Source: Kosakonia sp. SMBL-WEM22
GTDB lineage: Bacteria > Pseudomonadota > Gammaproteobacteria > Enterobacterales > Enterobacteriaceae
NCBI RefSeq assembly: GCF_014490785.1
Contig: NZ_CP051488.1
Span: 2,728,001 to 2,792,000, forward strand
Length of the DNA stretch: 64,000 nucleotides
Reading direction: 5' to 3'
Shown: piece after piece, positions 24,966-34,392 of the stretch
Layout of the letters: the number at the start of each line of letters is the position of its first letter
How positions within the stretch are numbered: the stretch's first letter is position 1
Position numbers and translations under genes: made by a program
The notes under the pieces: generated by a model
Seen by the model: the letters and a program-made list of their open reading frames with translations, nothing else
What the model was told of the DNA's origin: nothing
The model's database searches: none

Positions 24966-26622
24966 TTACCCCACTATGAATAAGTTATTAAAAAAACTTT
25001 TAAGATTTGACTTAGTTATCTCAATCTTGTTTCTGAGTCTAACTCTTGTATCAGCATCGCTTAAATCTATATTTTTAGTTGAGCTATCGACAATGTTATG
25101 AGCGACTCATAATCCAGTCAAACCACCAGAAGCACCAGTGAAAGAAATTGATAACCCCGTAAAAGAAGTTGACATCCCCTTAGCATTACTCACCCAGAAC
25201 GGAGCATCAATATCTACATTAGTATCACTTTTTATTGATATAGTCCCTGGAGAATAAACATTTACAGCCCCTAATATTGTCGCATCGAAATTTCCTTTAA
25301 TACTCACGGCTGCATTGCCTTTTACATCTGTGATTTTATTTTGATGTACAGTGAGCATGTCAACCCCATCAACTTCTGTTACCACCCCTTTTTTATATGT
25401 TATTTTTGTAGCTGCACTTATAGACGAACTTGATGCGGAAGCCAAATAATCAGAGGCTGTAGGAGTTGCCCCCATTGCAGATATTACCTGAACTTTTGTC
25501 TGCTTTATTTCATAATAAACTGTTTTTACAGCACTTGATTTACCGTTAGCATCAACTACCTGCAAAAAAAAACAACTTCAGGGACTTCATACATGATTTT
25601 ATTTGCAGCTAATGTACTTACGCTTGCATCTGTTTTAATCACCAGGTTCTGAGTATGTGTATTATCCGAATATCCCTTTACCGACTTAGTCTCATTATCG
25701 ACTATCGTCTCTTTTCGGCCTTTAGCCGTAACGGCGATTGTCTGGCCACTATTGTATATTTGTGTATCGTGTTCATCGACAGTCACTGAACGGGTTGTTT
25801 TATGTTCATAAATTGTCGCTTGATGAACAACTTCATTATGTACACCTTCAAGTGAAACATTCATGTCGCGTTCAGAATGCAGATCGACAGATTCGCTACC
25901 CAGCCTGTCTTCAAAGAACAAATAGCTGGCGTTGTCTTTACTTCCATCCTTACTACGCGTCATAAAGCCCATGCGCGTTGAATCGTTGGGCAGTGACCAT
26001 GGCGGCATGCGCGCTTCGTTGTAGACGCGCCCTGTCACGATCGGACGGTCCGGGTCGCCGTTGATGAAGTCAATCACCACTTCATCCCCCACGCGCGGAA
26101 TTTGCACCCCGCCGAAGCCCTGTACACCCAGCAGGAGCTGGTGTCGCCCCCTTTCGCCTGCCGGTCCCAGTGGGACTTCACCTTTATCCGGCCATATTTA
26201 TCCGTCCAGATGCTCTCCCCCTGCGGACCCACCACTTTAGCCATCTGCGGGCCGGGTTTTCGGCCACGCCGTCACTGGCGCCGGGCGGAAAACTACCGAC
26301 GAGGGAATAACGGTGAAGTCAGCGCGGTGCACCGTCTCGCCGCCTGACCCGCTGGCATAGCGGTTTTCTTCCAGGAAGTAGTTCGCCTCGGTGGTCAGGT
26401 ACTCGCCGGTATCGTTGAAGAACGGCGCGTGCCGCCGGCAATCCTCTGCGTCGGCACATTCACCGTTACCGGCTGGCCGAGCAGCTGGCTGCGGTCGATG
26501 CGCGCGTCGGTGCCCAGCACGGTCAGGGAGAAGGCAAATGCCTCAGACAGCGCCTCGCGCCCGGAAAGTTTCCAGAAAAGCAGGCCGTCTACCGGCAGCT
26601 TGACCGTGATCCTCTCTTGCAT
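24966..26622 (-). pseudogene. vgrG with internal deletion and several frameshifts
   Basis: Starts normally at ATG 26622 (MQERITVKLPVDGLLFWKLS), but near 26430 the codons for about residues 72-315 are missing and the join is out of frame. Further lesions: two bases lost near 26253, about 22 bases lost near 26120, and a shift in a run of T at 25561-25569. The beta-helix and tail follow in 25107-25565 (QVVDANGKSSAVKTVYYEIK, GAVNVYSPGTISIKSDTNVD, IDAPFWVSNAKGMS). After a TGA at 25107 the same frame stays open 46 more codons (VAHNIVDSSTKNIDLSDADT ... SFFNNLFIVG) to 24966, probably the original end of the tail. Confidence 0.8.
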
Positions 26623-26678
26623 GGTGAAGTCCTCTGTGACACTTAATTTTGATAAATGGTGAGGCTGGCAGTGCAGCG

Positions 26679-27059
26679 TTAGCGGGCGCGATGGAATTTC
26701 AGGCTTTGAATAATTTCCTGATACTGCTGCTGGTAAGACTCACTGAATTCGCCCGGGCAGGTGCCGACATAGCTGACCATTTTCTGTCCCGCAGCCGGAT
26801 CGGCCAGCAAAATGATGGTCTGTCGCTGATAAATGATCCGATTGTCATTGCTGAACTGATAAAAGAGCTCAACGGCAGGATTACCGTCAACGTCTAACAT
26901 TTGGGAGGATTCGAGGTGAAAATCGGTGAGCGACATCTCCAGCTCGCGGATCTTTCTTGCGGCGACGGTATGAACTTTATCATCGGCTTTGGCGCTGGCA
27001 CGAGAGACGACAAATGTGAATTCGCTGCCACCGTTATTACTGTGTGTTAATACATTCAT
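26679..27059 (-). CDS. EagT6-type chaperone (DUF1795), N-terminally shortened
   Basis: 126 residues: SEFTFVVSRASAKADDKVHT, GNPAVELFYQFSNDN, IIYQRQTIILLADPAAG, YVGTCPGEFSESYQQQYQEI. It aligns with residues 22-146 of the chaperone at 1736-2542 and starts at the internal Met of KDRTMN. About 20 residues of the family N terminus are missing; the DNA upstream still codes for DISK(DRTMN) if one A of a run of five is removed, so a frameshift may have cut it. It stands 56 bases before the broken vgrG and has no effector gene beside it. Confidence 0.7.
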   Translation of the reverse strand: MNVLTHSNNGGSEFTFVVSRASAKADDKVHTVAARKIRELEMSLTDFHLESSQMLDVDGNPAVELFYQFSNDNRIIYQRQTIILLADPAAGQKMVSYVGTCPGEFSESYQQQYQEIIQSLKFHRAR

Positions 27060-27145
27060 AGTTCTGTCTTTTTGATATGTCGGACGAGACTAAGGTCGTG
27101 ATGAAAAGAAAAAGCCTTTGCTCCCTGCGGCAAGGTGAAATGATA

Positions 27146-27169
27146 CGCGCGGGATGGTGTTCCCGCGCG
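27146..27169. other. Hairpin between kinase and eag genes
   Basis: Perfect 9-base stem CGCGCGGGA/TCCCGCGCG with a 6-base loop, 33 bases after the kinase stop. No T tract on the minus strand (TATCATTT follows), so it may be a weak terminator or a processing signal ending the structural operon. Confidence 0.35.
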
Positions 27170-27201
27170 CGACCGGGTCAGGGTGCCCGGGAGAATAACA
27201 A

Positions 27202-28656
27202 CTACCGCGGCTGAGGATTGATAAGCCAGGTACCCGGATTAGCAATATCGATAGTCTGACTGCGAGTCTGACCATTGACTTCCAGCACAAGCTCATAATG
27301 ACCTGGTTTCACTTTCAGTGAGGCAAAACCGTTGGTGGCCGGTGAAACAGACTGGCTTTCGCCGTTGAGCGTCAGCTTCTCACCCTCATTCATTCGAACA
27401 AAGAGTTGCGCTATCGGCTCCTGCGAGGCTGCTGGCGCGGCGCTCGGCGTTTCGCTTTGGCTTTGTGCTGGCGGCGTAGACGGTTGTGTAACAGGCTCCG
27501 TCTGGCGCGGCGGCTCAACAGGCGCGCTATTCTGCTGCGACGCTGTTTCGCTCGCTGTCTCCGTGGTGGCCTTTTCCGGCTCTGAGCTGCCGCTAAACAG
27601 CAGCGCGCCAGCTACAACGCCGACTACCACACCAGCGGCGACTAGCGCAGGAAGTTTGTAGCGTTGCCAGCCAACTGCCTCGACTTTTTCCGGTGTCTCT
27701 TCAACAGGTACCAGCATCGTACCTGGCTGCTTCACGCTCAGCACATCATCAATGCCAGCTACCGGCATTTCAATCAGCGCAGCAAACTCATCCACTGATT
27801 GCGGACGATCTTCCATCTTCAACGCCAGCGCGCGATCCACTGCCTGTAATAACGCATGAGAGTAGCCTGGCAGTCCGCGCTGGGTTAGCGGGACATAGGT
27901 GTCCTGAATACTGCGCACCACGCTAACCGGCGGCGGTGAGCCAATGATCATGGTGTGCAGCACGGCACCCAGAGCGTAGATATCGGTCCACGGCCCCTGC
28001 TCGCTGTCGTTATCATCAGTATACTGCTCTATCGGCGCATAGCCCGGGCGGAGCATGGTTTCAGTTTCATCAGAGACTGAGCCAATACTGCGGCGCGCGG
28101 AGCCAAAATCAAGCAGTACCGGTAAGCCGTTTTCCTGAATCTGGATATTATCCAGCGAGATATCACGATGGAGATAATCCTCGTCGTGAATGGTTTTGAT
28201 TGCCCCCAGCAGCATCGGCAGCATGCGGCGGATCCAGGCTTCATTGATCAGCGCCGGATTCTTTTCGCGCAGGCGCGACAGCGTCGTGCCGCTGTAGAAC
28301 ACCGTCCCCATGTAGGCGGTGTCGTTTTGCACCCAGAAACGCAGCACGTGCAGCAGGTTCGGGTGGTTAAAACGGGCCAGTAAACGGGCTTCCTGGATAA
28401 AACTGTTCAAACCGGCGGTAAACGCTTTGCTGAAGCGCTCGCTGCGCAGCACCAGCGTCATATCGTCGTTACGCACTGCCAGTGAAGAGGGCATAAACTC
28501 TTTAATCGCGATGGTCCGCTCAAGCTGGTGATCCCAGGCGCGATAGACGATGCCGAACCCTCCACCACCGATCACTTCTTTAATTTCAAACTCATTGAAG
28601 CGATATCCCGGTGGCAGCGCGTTCGGTACACTCCGGTTGTTATCGTGATCCGTCAT
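27202..28656 (-). CDS. ppkA: T6SS membrane Ser/Thr kinase (PpkA type)
   Basis: 484 residues. Eukaryotic-type kinase domain (about 20-295) with all key motifs: glycine loop IGGGGFGIVY (29-38), K52 in AIKEF, HRDISLDNI (163-171), DFGSAR (183-188). A membrane helix lies at about 336-354, followed by a Ser/Thr/Pro-rich linker and a periplasmic PEGA-like domain (LTLNGESQSVSPATNGF, VKPGHYELVLEVNGQ). In Pseudomonas H1-T6SS, PpkA phosphorylates the FHA protein on threonine and PppA reverses this; both partners are present at 36775-39395. It lies 26 bases after clpV. Confidence 0.9.
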   Translation of the reverse strand: MTDHDNNRSVPNALPPGYRFNEFEIKEVIGGGGFGIVYRAWDHQLERTIAIKEFMPSSLAVRNDDMTLVLRSERFSKAFTAGLNSFIQEARLLARFNHPNLLHVLRFWVQNDTAYMGTVFYSGTTLSRLREKNPALINEAWIRRMLPMLLGAIKTIHDEDYLHRDISLDNIQIQENGLPVLLDFGSARRSIGSVSDETETMLRPGYAPIEQYTDDNDSEQGPWTDIYALGAVLHTMIIGSPPPVSVVRSIQDTYVPLTQRGLPGYSHALLQAVDRALALKMEDRPQSVDEFAALIEMPVAGIDDVLSVKQPGTMLVPVEETPEKVEAVGWQRYKLPALVAAGVVVGVVAGALLFSGSSEPEKATTETASETASQQNSAPVEPPRQTEPVTQPSTPPAQSQSETPSAAPAASQEPIAQLFVRMNEGEKLTLNGESQSVSPATNGFASLKVKPGHYELVLEVNGQTRSQTIDIANPGTWLINPQPR

Positions 28657-28682
28657 ATTGGAAAACTCTCTTGATAATGGCG

Positions 28683-31301
28683 TTACGCCGCAAACTGACA
28701 GTGAAACTCACCCTGCTCAAACGTGACACGTAAACGCTTATAATGCTCGTCTCGCGCGCTGGCGTCGAGTAATAGCTGGCTCATAAGCGGCAGCAGAGTG
28801 TTGGTAAGGATGGCGTCTACCATACGGCCGCCCGATTCCACTTCCGTACAGCGGGCAACGATCTGCTCAACCACGCTCTCATCCACTTCGGAGATGATGC
28901 CATGGTTCTCTTCCAGACGACGCTGGATGCGCTTAAGCTGCAGACGCACAATCATCGCCAGCATCTCATCGCTCAGCGGATAGTACGGTACTACCAGCAG
29001 ACGGCCCAACAGCGCAGGCGGGAAAACCTGCAGCAGCGGCGCGCGCAGCGCATCACGCAGGGCATCCGGCTCCGGCATCAGATCCGGGTCGGCGCACATG
29101 CCGGTAATCAGATCGGTACCGACGTTGGAGGTGAGGATAATAATGGTGTTACGGAAATCGATATGACGGCCTTCGCCATCCTCCATCCACCCTTTATCAA
29201 ACACCTGGAAGAAGATCTCATGCACATCCGGGTGCGCTTTTTCAATCTCATCCAGCAGCACCACGCTGTAGGGGCGACGGCGCACGGCTTCGGTTAACAC
29301 GCCACCTTCGCCATAGCCAACGTAGCCCGGAGGTGCCCCTTTCAGGGTGGAGACCGTGTGCGCTTCCTGGAACTCGCTCATATTGATGGTGATGATGTTC
29401 TGCTCGCCACCGTAAAGCGACTCTGCCAGCGCCAGCGCGGTTTCCGTTTTACCCACCCCCGACGGGCCGCAAAGCATAAACACGCCGACCGGCTTATTCG
29501 GATCGTCAAGGCGCGCGCGCGAGGTACGAACACGTTTGGCAATCAGCTCCAGACCGTGACGCTGACCAATAACGCGCTCGTTTAAGGTGTCGGCCAGCTT
29601 CAGCACTGCGTCGATCTCATCTTTTACCATTCGACCCAGCGGAATACCGGTCCAGTCAGAGACCACGGCGGCAACCACGTTGGCATCAACGGAGGTAAAG
29701 AGTAACGGCTCGTCGCCCTGCAACACGCGCAGCGCATTTTGCTGCTCGGTAAGGGTGGCGCGTAGCTCGCTCAACGACTCTTCCGGTGCGGTATGCAGCT
29801 GTGCGCGCTGGGCGATAATGCTGTCCACCAGCGCCTGCTCCTGCTCCCAGCGCTGCGTTAGCTCATCGCGCTGCGCGGCCAGTTTCTCGAGATCGGCCTG
29901 CAGTTTCACCACGCGCTCGCTGTCACCCACGGCGACTTTGGCTTCACGGTTGGCGATCTCAATCTCCACGTCCAGCGCATCAATGCGGTGCTGGCAATCT
30001 TCCAGCTGCGGCGGCGGTGAACTCTGGCTGACGGCAACGCGGGCACAGGCGGTATCAAGCAGCGCAACCGCTTTGTCAGGCAACTGACGTGCCGGAATGT
30101 AGCGGTGCGACAATTTAACGGCCGCCACGACGGCTTCATCAAGCAGCAGTACGCGGTGATGTTTTTCAAGCGCCGACACGGTGCTGCGCAGCATCAGTAC
30201 CGCTTTCTCTTCATCTGGCTCGGCGACCTGGACGGTCTGGAAACGACGGGTCAGTGCCGGATCTTTCTCAATGTATTTTTTATACTCGGCCCAGGTGGTG
30301 GCACCAATAGTGCGCAGCTGCCCACGCGCCAGGGCGGGTTTAAGCAGGTTGGCGGCATCGCCGGTGCCCTGCTGGCCACCTGCGCCAATTAGGGTATGAA
30401 TCTCATCGATAAAAAGAATAATCGGCGTCGGACTGGACTGCACTTCGTTAATTAGCGCCTGCAGACGCGCTTCAAATTCCCCTTTCATCCCCGCGCCCGC
30501 TTGCAGCATGCCGATATCAAGCAGCCACAGCTGAACGTCAACCAGCGGCTCGGGAACGTCGCCGCTGGCGATACGCAGGGCCAGCCCTTCCACCACGGCG
30601 GTTTTACCTACCCCGGCTTCACCGGTCAGCAGCGGGTTGTTCTGGCGACGACGCATCAGGATATCAACCATCTGGCGGATCTCTTCGTCGCGCCCGACAA
30701 CCGGATCGATCTTGCCATCACGCGCGCGCGCGGTGAGATCCTGACCATACTGGGTAAGCGTTCCTTGTTGAGCGGGTGCAGCAACGCCACTTTCATCATT
30801 CAGCGCGACCGTTGCCTGCTGCGTCTCTTTGCTGCTGGCGCAAATGGTGTCGAAATTATCCAGCAGCGCATCGGCGCTAACGCGATCAAATTGTGGAGAG
30901 ATGCCTTTTAGTACGTTGGCGAGGCTCCAGGTTTTCAGGATCCCCGCGAGCAGGTGTCCGCCGCGAATACGGGTGACGCCAAATTTCAGCGAACCATATA
31001 CCCATGCACGTTCAACCGCCGTATCAATGTGCTCTGACAGGTCGGATACGGAACTTGCGCCGCGCGGCAGTTTATCCAGTGCCGCCACGATATCGCGCGT
31101 CAGCGCCTGTTCATCAAGGGAAAAGTGGCGGATAACGTGCTGTAAATCGCCATCAGACTGTTGCATCAATTGATGCAACCAGTGAACCAGCTCCACATAA
31201 GGGTTACCCCGCAGCTTACAAAATGCGGTGGCGCTCTCCAGCGAGGTGAACAAGAGTGTGTCGAGTTTGCCGAATAAGACGGCGCGGCTGATTTCTGACA
31301 T
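28683..31301 (-). CDS. clpV: ClpV (TssH) AAA+ ATPase
   Basis: 872 residues from ATG 31301 (MSEISRAVLFGKLD), which has GGAAGAA upstream; four codons earlier another ATG is less well placed. Clp N-domain (about 10-150), first AAA+ domain with Walker A GEAGVGKT (227-234) and FIDEIHTLIGAGG, ClpB-like middle coil (about 410-530), second AAA+ domain with GPSGVGKT and VVLLDEIEKAHPDV, C-terminal D2-small domain. ClpV hexamers take apart the contracted TssB/TssC sheath for reuse. Operon order tssE-F-G-clpV-kinase. Confidence 0.95.
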   Translation of the reverse strand: MSEISRAVLFGKLDTLLFTSLESATAFCKLRGNPYVELVHWLHQLMQQSDGDLQHVIRHFSLDEQALTRDIVAALDKLPRGASSVSDLSEHIDTAVERAWVYGSLKFGVTRIRGGHLLAGILKTWSLANVLKGISPQFDRVSADALLDNFDTICASSKETQQATVALNDESGVAAPAQQGTLTQYGQDLTARARDGKIDPVVGRDEEIRQMVDILMRRRQNNPLLTGEAGVGKTAVVEGLALRIASGDVPEPLVDVQLWLLDIGMLQAGAGMKGEFEARLQALINEVQSSPTPIILFIDEIHTLIGAGGQQGTGDAANLLKPALARGQLRTIGATTWAEYKKYIEKDPALTRRFQTVQVAEPDEEKAVLMLRSTVSALEKHHRVLLLDEAVVAAVKLSHRYIPARQLPDKAVALLDTACARVAVSQSSPPPQLEDCQHRIDALDVEIEIANREAKVAVGDSERVVKLQADLEKLAAQRDELTQRWEQEQALVDSIIAQRAQLHTAPEESLSELRATLTEQQNALRVLQGDEPLLFTSVDANVVAAVVSDWTGIPLGRMVKDEIDAVLKLADTLNERVIGQRHGLELIAKRVRTSRARLDDPNKPVGVFMLCGPSGVGKTETALALAESLYGGEQNIITINMSEFQEAHTVSTLKGAPPGYVGYGEGGVLTEAVRRRPYSVVLLDEIEKAHPDVHEIFFQVFDKGWMEDGEGRHIDFRNTIIILTSNVGTDLITGMCADPDLMPEPDALRDALRAPLLQVFPPALLGRLLVVPYYPLSDEMLAMIVRLQLKRIQRRLEENHGIISEVDESVVEQIVARCTEVESGGRMVDAILTNTLLPLMSQLLLDASARDEHYKRLRVTFEQGEFHCQFAA

Positions 31302-31477
31302 GGGTTCTTCCATTATTCATAATTAATTAGCACTTCATCCTTCGTGCTGTCTCGTCGATGGCGGCCCCATCTCCTTTCTCGCTTACGGGTATAAGCGTCC
31401 GGGATACGCCGGCTTGCCGTGCAACGCAACGCGAATGATTTTGTGCAGACGTCAGACAGGGATGCAAAATCGAAGGA

Positions 31478-32521
31478 TTACCCCTCCGGGCTAAATACCA
31501 AATCTCCACGCGCTTCTGGCGTCGGTTGCGTACCGAGCCAGGCGCTATACCCCAGACGGCTGTCACCGCCCAGCGCTGCGCCGGTGACATCTTCGCTGCG
31601 CAGGATAACTTTCACCGCCCACTGATACTCAATGCCCAGGTACTGGCGCACCCAGTCACGCAGGGCGGCGACATACTTCTCCCCCGGCAGAAAACGCCGG
31701 TAAGTTTCAGCCGGGAGCGGACCGATTTCAATGCGAAATTTATGGCACACATCGCGCACCGCCTCGCCAAGAAAGGTGGATTGCCCCAGGCGCGGCGCAT
31801 GCCTTCCGCCCTGCAGTCGCGCGCGCTCACGCGGGCTAAGCGGCATCCACTGCGGAACGTTCTCCACAATGTTAATTGGCACGTTGAAATAGCCACGCAG
31901 GATCTTCGCCAGCCCTTCAGGGTCGCGGCCGTTGCGGGTCAAGTGCCCTGCCAGCGCGAAACGGGAGTGAGGGCTAAGGGTTCCCTTCTCCAGCTGTCCC
32001 GGCTGCCCCATGCCGATTAACGAAGCAATATAGTGTTCGAAGCGATTATTGTCTTTGCGATCGAGGGAGACCGTCGGCTGGGCGTCTGCCCAGGCACGAT
32101 AAAAGAGCAGCGTCAGACGATGATGGAAGAGATCGGCAAAGGCGCTCATGCTCTCATCCTGATGGTGATCGATACGCTCGCGCGCATACTCCGTCAAATG
32201 GATGGGCAGCGGGCCGTTAGGGCCAAAGAGCCCAAAGCTGTAAATCGACACATCATAAAGAGGCGAAGCTTCACGTTTTTTGACTCCAGCGAGCGTCGCC
32301 GGCGCGAAGCCGAGCGATGGCGTTTGCCCGACGCGCAGCGACTCAAAGCGTGGCAGCGGCGCACGCCCCAGCGGGTAGCGCTCACCACCGCGCGCATCCA
32401 CGCGACGCAGCAAAGTAAAAAGATCGTAACGCCACGGCGTTGCCATCACGTTCTGCCAGAAGGCATCCGGTAAGCTATTGACGCGAACAATTGCAGGCTT
32501 TAGCGCTGGCTTGTCGGTCAT
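31478..32521 (-). CDS. tssG: TssG baseplate component
   Basis: 347 residues. Typical TssG features: PWRYDLFTLLRRVDARGG, PLGRAPLPRFESLRVGQTPS, YSFGLFGPNGPLPIHLTEYA, FHHRLTLLFYRAWADAQPTV, DSRLGYSAWLGTQ near the end. TssG joins two TssF copies and one TssE in each baseplate wedge. Its ATG overlaps the tssF stop by four bases. 176 bases without a gene separate it from clpV. Confidence 0.95.
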   Translation of the reverse strand: MTDKPALKPAIVRVNSLPDAFWQNVMATPWRYDLFTLLRRVDARGGERYPLGRAPLPRFESLRVGQTPSLGFAPATLAGVKKREASPLYDVSIYSFGLFGPNGPLPIHLTEYARERIDHHQDESMSAFADLFHHRLTLLFYRAWADAQPTVSLDRKDNNRFEHYIASLIGMGQPGQLEKGTLSPHSRFALAGHLTRNGRDPEGLAKILRGYFNVPINIVENVPQWMPLSPRERARLQGGRHAPRLGQSTFLGEAVRDVCHKFRIEIGPLPAETYRRFLPGEKYVAALRDWVRQYLGIEYQWAVKVILRSEDVTGAALGGDSRLGYSAWLGTQPTPEARGDLVFSPEG

Positions 32522-34389
32522 ATCAGCGCCCTCTTGCCCATACGCGGCGGCCAGTACCCCACTTCGCCGCGCTGTTGGCTTTTAAGAGTAAACTCCGTGA
32601 AGCTGTTCATGCCAACCAGCCGGGCAAAGACGCGCTCCAGCACGCTGCCAAAGAGCCACGGGCTGAAACCGGAGAAGGCCTGCTCATCAACGGTAAGGGT
32701 AATGCCCACGCCGCGGGCGAAAACAATCGGCCCCGGCTCCGGCACCCGGCGATGCACAGGCTCCAGCACGCAGTGGCGCACGCCTTCGATCTGGCGCGCA
32801 ACCGGCGCTTCGGCCAGCCGGGTATAGAGCCCAAGCAGCTGGCGCAGCGCCGCTGCGCCTTCGCCGTTTTCGCCATCCATCAGGCTGAGGTAGTTCATCT
32901 GTAACTGGCTGATTAAGCGCCAGGTACTGAGTCCTTCCGCCAGTGCGGGCCGCGGCGGCGTCGGCCCTTTACGCAGCGTGAGGGATTTCACAGGCAGCGA
33001 ATCGGGCAGTACAAACTGCCCCATATCCTGCTGCAGCATTAGCGGCAGATCGCGGCTCGTGCACAGTACCTCTGCGGTGATATAGCGTAGATCTTCTCGC
33101 CACGGCGCATGCTGCTCATCCACCAGTGAGGCGAACACCTCAGAGCCGATATAGCCGGTGCGGGTGCCGTAGCGCTGGGCGTGCTCAGAGAGCGCGCGCT
33201 GCTCGCGGCGCACAGAGAAGTAAGCTCCGTAATTGCCCTCATCCTGGCTCCAGCTGCTCCAGAACGGACGGAACGTCTGCTCATCGCGCTGACCATCGAC
33301 ACTGGCGTGAATTTTACCGACAGAGTAAATCTCATAATCCAGCGGACGAATGTTATCGACCACCAGATGGTATTCGTGCAGGCTTTCGCTCAGCTTTTGC
33401 CGCTCGGCGACTTTAGGAAACAGATTGATGACCGGGGTACAGTGCAGCGCCAGATGACTCTTATCCACCACCCGCTCCAGCTGACCGTCCGCTTTATCGA
33501 GCAGGATAATGATATCAAAGGATTTAGCTTCGCCGCTGCTTGCCAGCATGGCACTCAGCCCCTGCAGGCTGATAAAGAGGAAGCGCGACGGGAAAGCAAA
33601 ATACTCCTGGAGCAGTCGGTAACCGTCAAAATTACGCAGATCGTCAGGCAGCAGAGACTGGTTAGCCTCAAAGCCCTCCTGGCGCAGCGCGTCATCTGCC
33701 AGCACATGGAGTGCCGCCTGCGGGGCGTTTGCCTGGCAAACCATACCTACCTGATGCTCCATCAGCAGCTCAAGCAGTTGCAGCGCCTGCATGTCAGGCC
33801 CGCTCAGGAAGAGTTCCAGGCGGTCAAAGTCGAGATGGCTAAGGTTGACCGGGCCATCGCAGCTCAGGCGAATACGCAACGCGCTCTGCGCCCCGCGCTG
33901 GCTTAAACCGACCTGCGCGAGAGGGAGATCGGCAGGCACGCCGCCAAGCTCAACCTGGCTGATTTTTAGCGGCAGTAGCGTCACGTCGTGAGCGGTGGTG
34001 TAGCTGCAGGTGACACCATTCTTTTTCATCACCTGGCTGTCCATCATGGTGCCGCGTGGCACCACAAAGCCATTGCTCAGATCGCCTTTAGCGCTATCCG
34101 GTTGCAGTTCAGCAATCGCCATCGAGGGGGTAGGTGCCAGGTAGTTTGGCGCGACCATCTCCAGCAGACGCTGGGAGAAGCGTGGAAACTCGGCGTCCAT
34201 TTTTAACTGTACGCGGGAGGTGAGGAAGGCGAAGCCCTCCATCAGGCGCTCGACATAGGGGTCGGAAACGTCCATTCCACGCATGCCCAGACGCCCGGCC
34301 ACTTTTGGGTAGCGCCCGGCAAACTCCTGGCCCATTTCGCGCAGCCAGGCGAGTTCGCGGTTGTAGTACTCCAGTAATTTGCTTTCCAT
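32518..34389 (-). CDS. tssF: TssF baseplate component
   Basis: 623 residues, the usual TssF length. Starts MESKLLEYYNRELAWLREMG and continues with GRYPKVAGRLGMRGMDVSDP, VERLMEGFAFLTSRVQLKMD, all family hallmarks; near the end RGVGITLTVDEQAFSGFSPW, FGSVLERVFARLVGMNSFTE. Cytoplasmic wedge protein of the T6SS baseplate. The start lies 3 bases after tssE. Confidence 0.95.
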   Translation of the reverse strand: MESKLLEYYNRELAWLREMGQEFAGRYPKVAGRLGMRGMDVSDPYVERLMEGFAFLTSRVQLKMDAEFPRFSQRLLEMVAPNYLAPTPSMAIAELQPDSAKGDLSNGFVVPRGTMMDSQVMKKNGVTCSYTTAHDVTLLPLKISQVELGGVPADLPLAQVGLSQRGAQSALRIRLSCDGPVNLSHLDFDRLELFLSGPDMQALQLLELLMEHQVGMVCQANAPQAALHVLADDALRQEGFEANQSLLPDDLRNFDGYRLLQEYFAFPSRFLFISLQGLSAMLASSGEAKSFDIIILLDKADGQLERVVDKSHLALHCTPVINLFPKVAERQKLSESLHEYHLVVDNIRPLDYEIYSVGKIHASVDGQRDEQTFRPFWSSWSQDEGNYGAYFSVRREQRALSEHAQRYGTRTGYIGSEVFASLVDEQHAPWREDLRYITAEVLCTSRDLPLMLQQDMGQFVLPDSLPVKSLTLRKGPTPPRPALAEGLSTWRLISQLQMNYLSLMDGENGEGAAALRQLLGLYTRLAEAPVARQIEGVRHCVLEPVHRRVPEPGPIVFARGVGITLTVDEQAFSGFSPWLFGSVLERVFARLVGMNSFTEFTLKSQQRGEVGYWPPRMGKRALI

Positions 34390-34392
34390 GAA

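Noticed and set aside
25107..25109. TGA as a selenocysteine codon in the vgrG tail
   Set aside because: No SECIS-like hairpin is evident directly behind it and the gene is broken by several other lesions.
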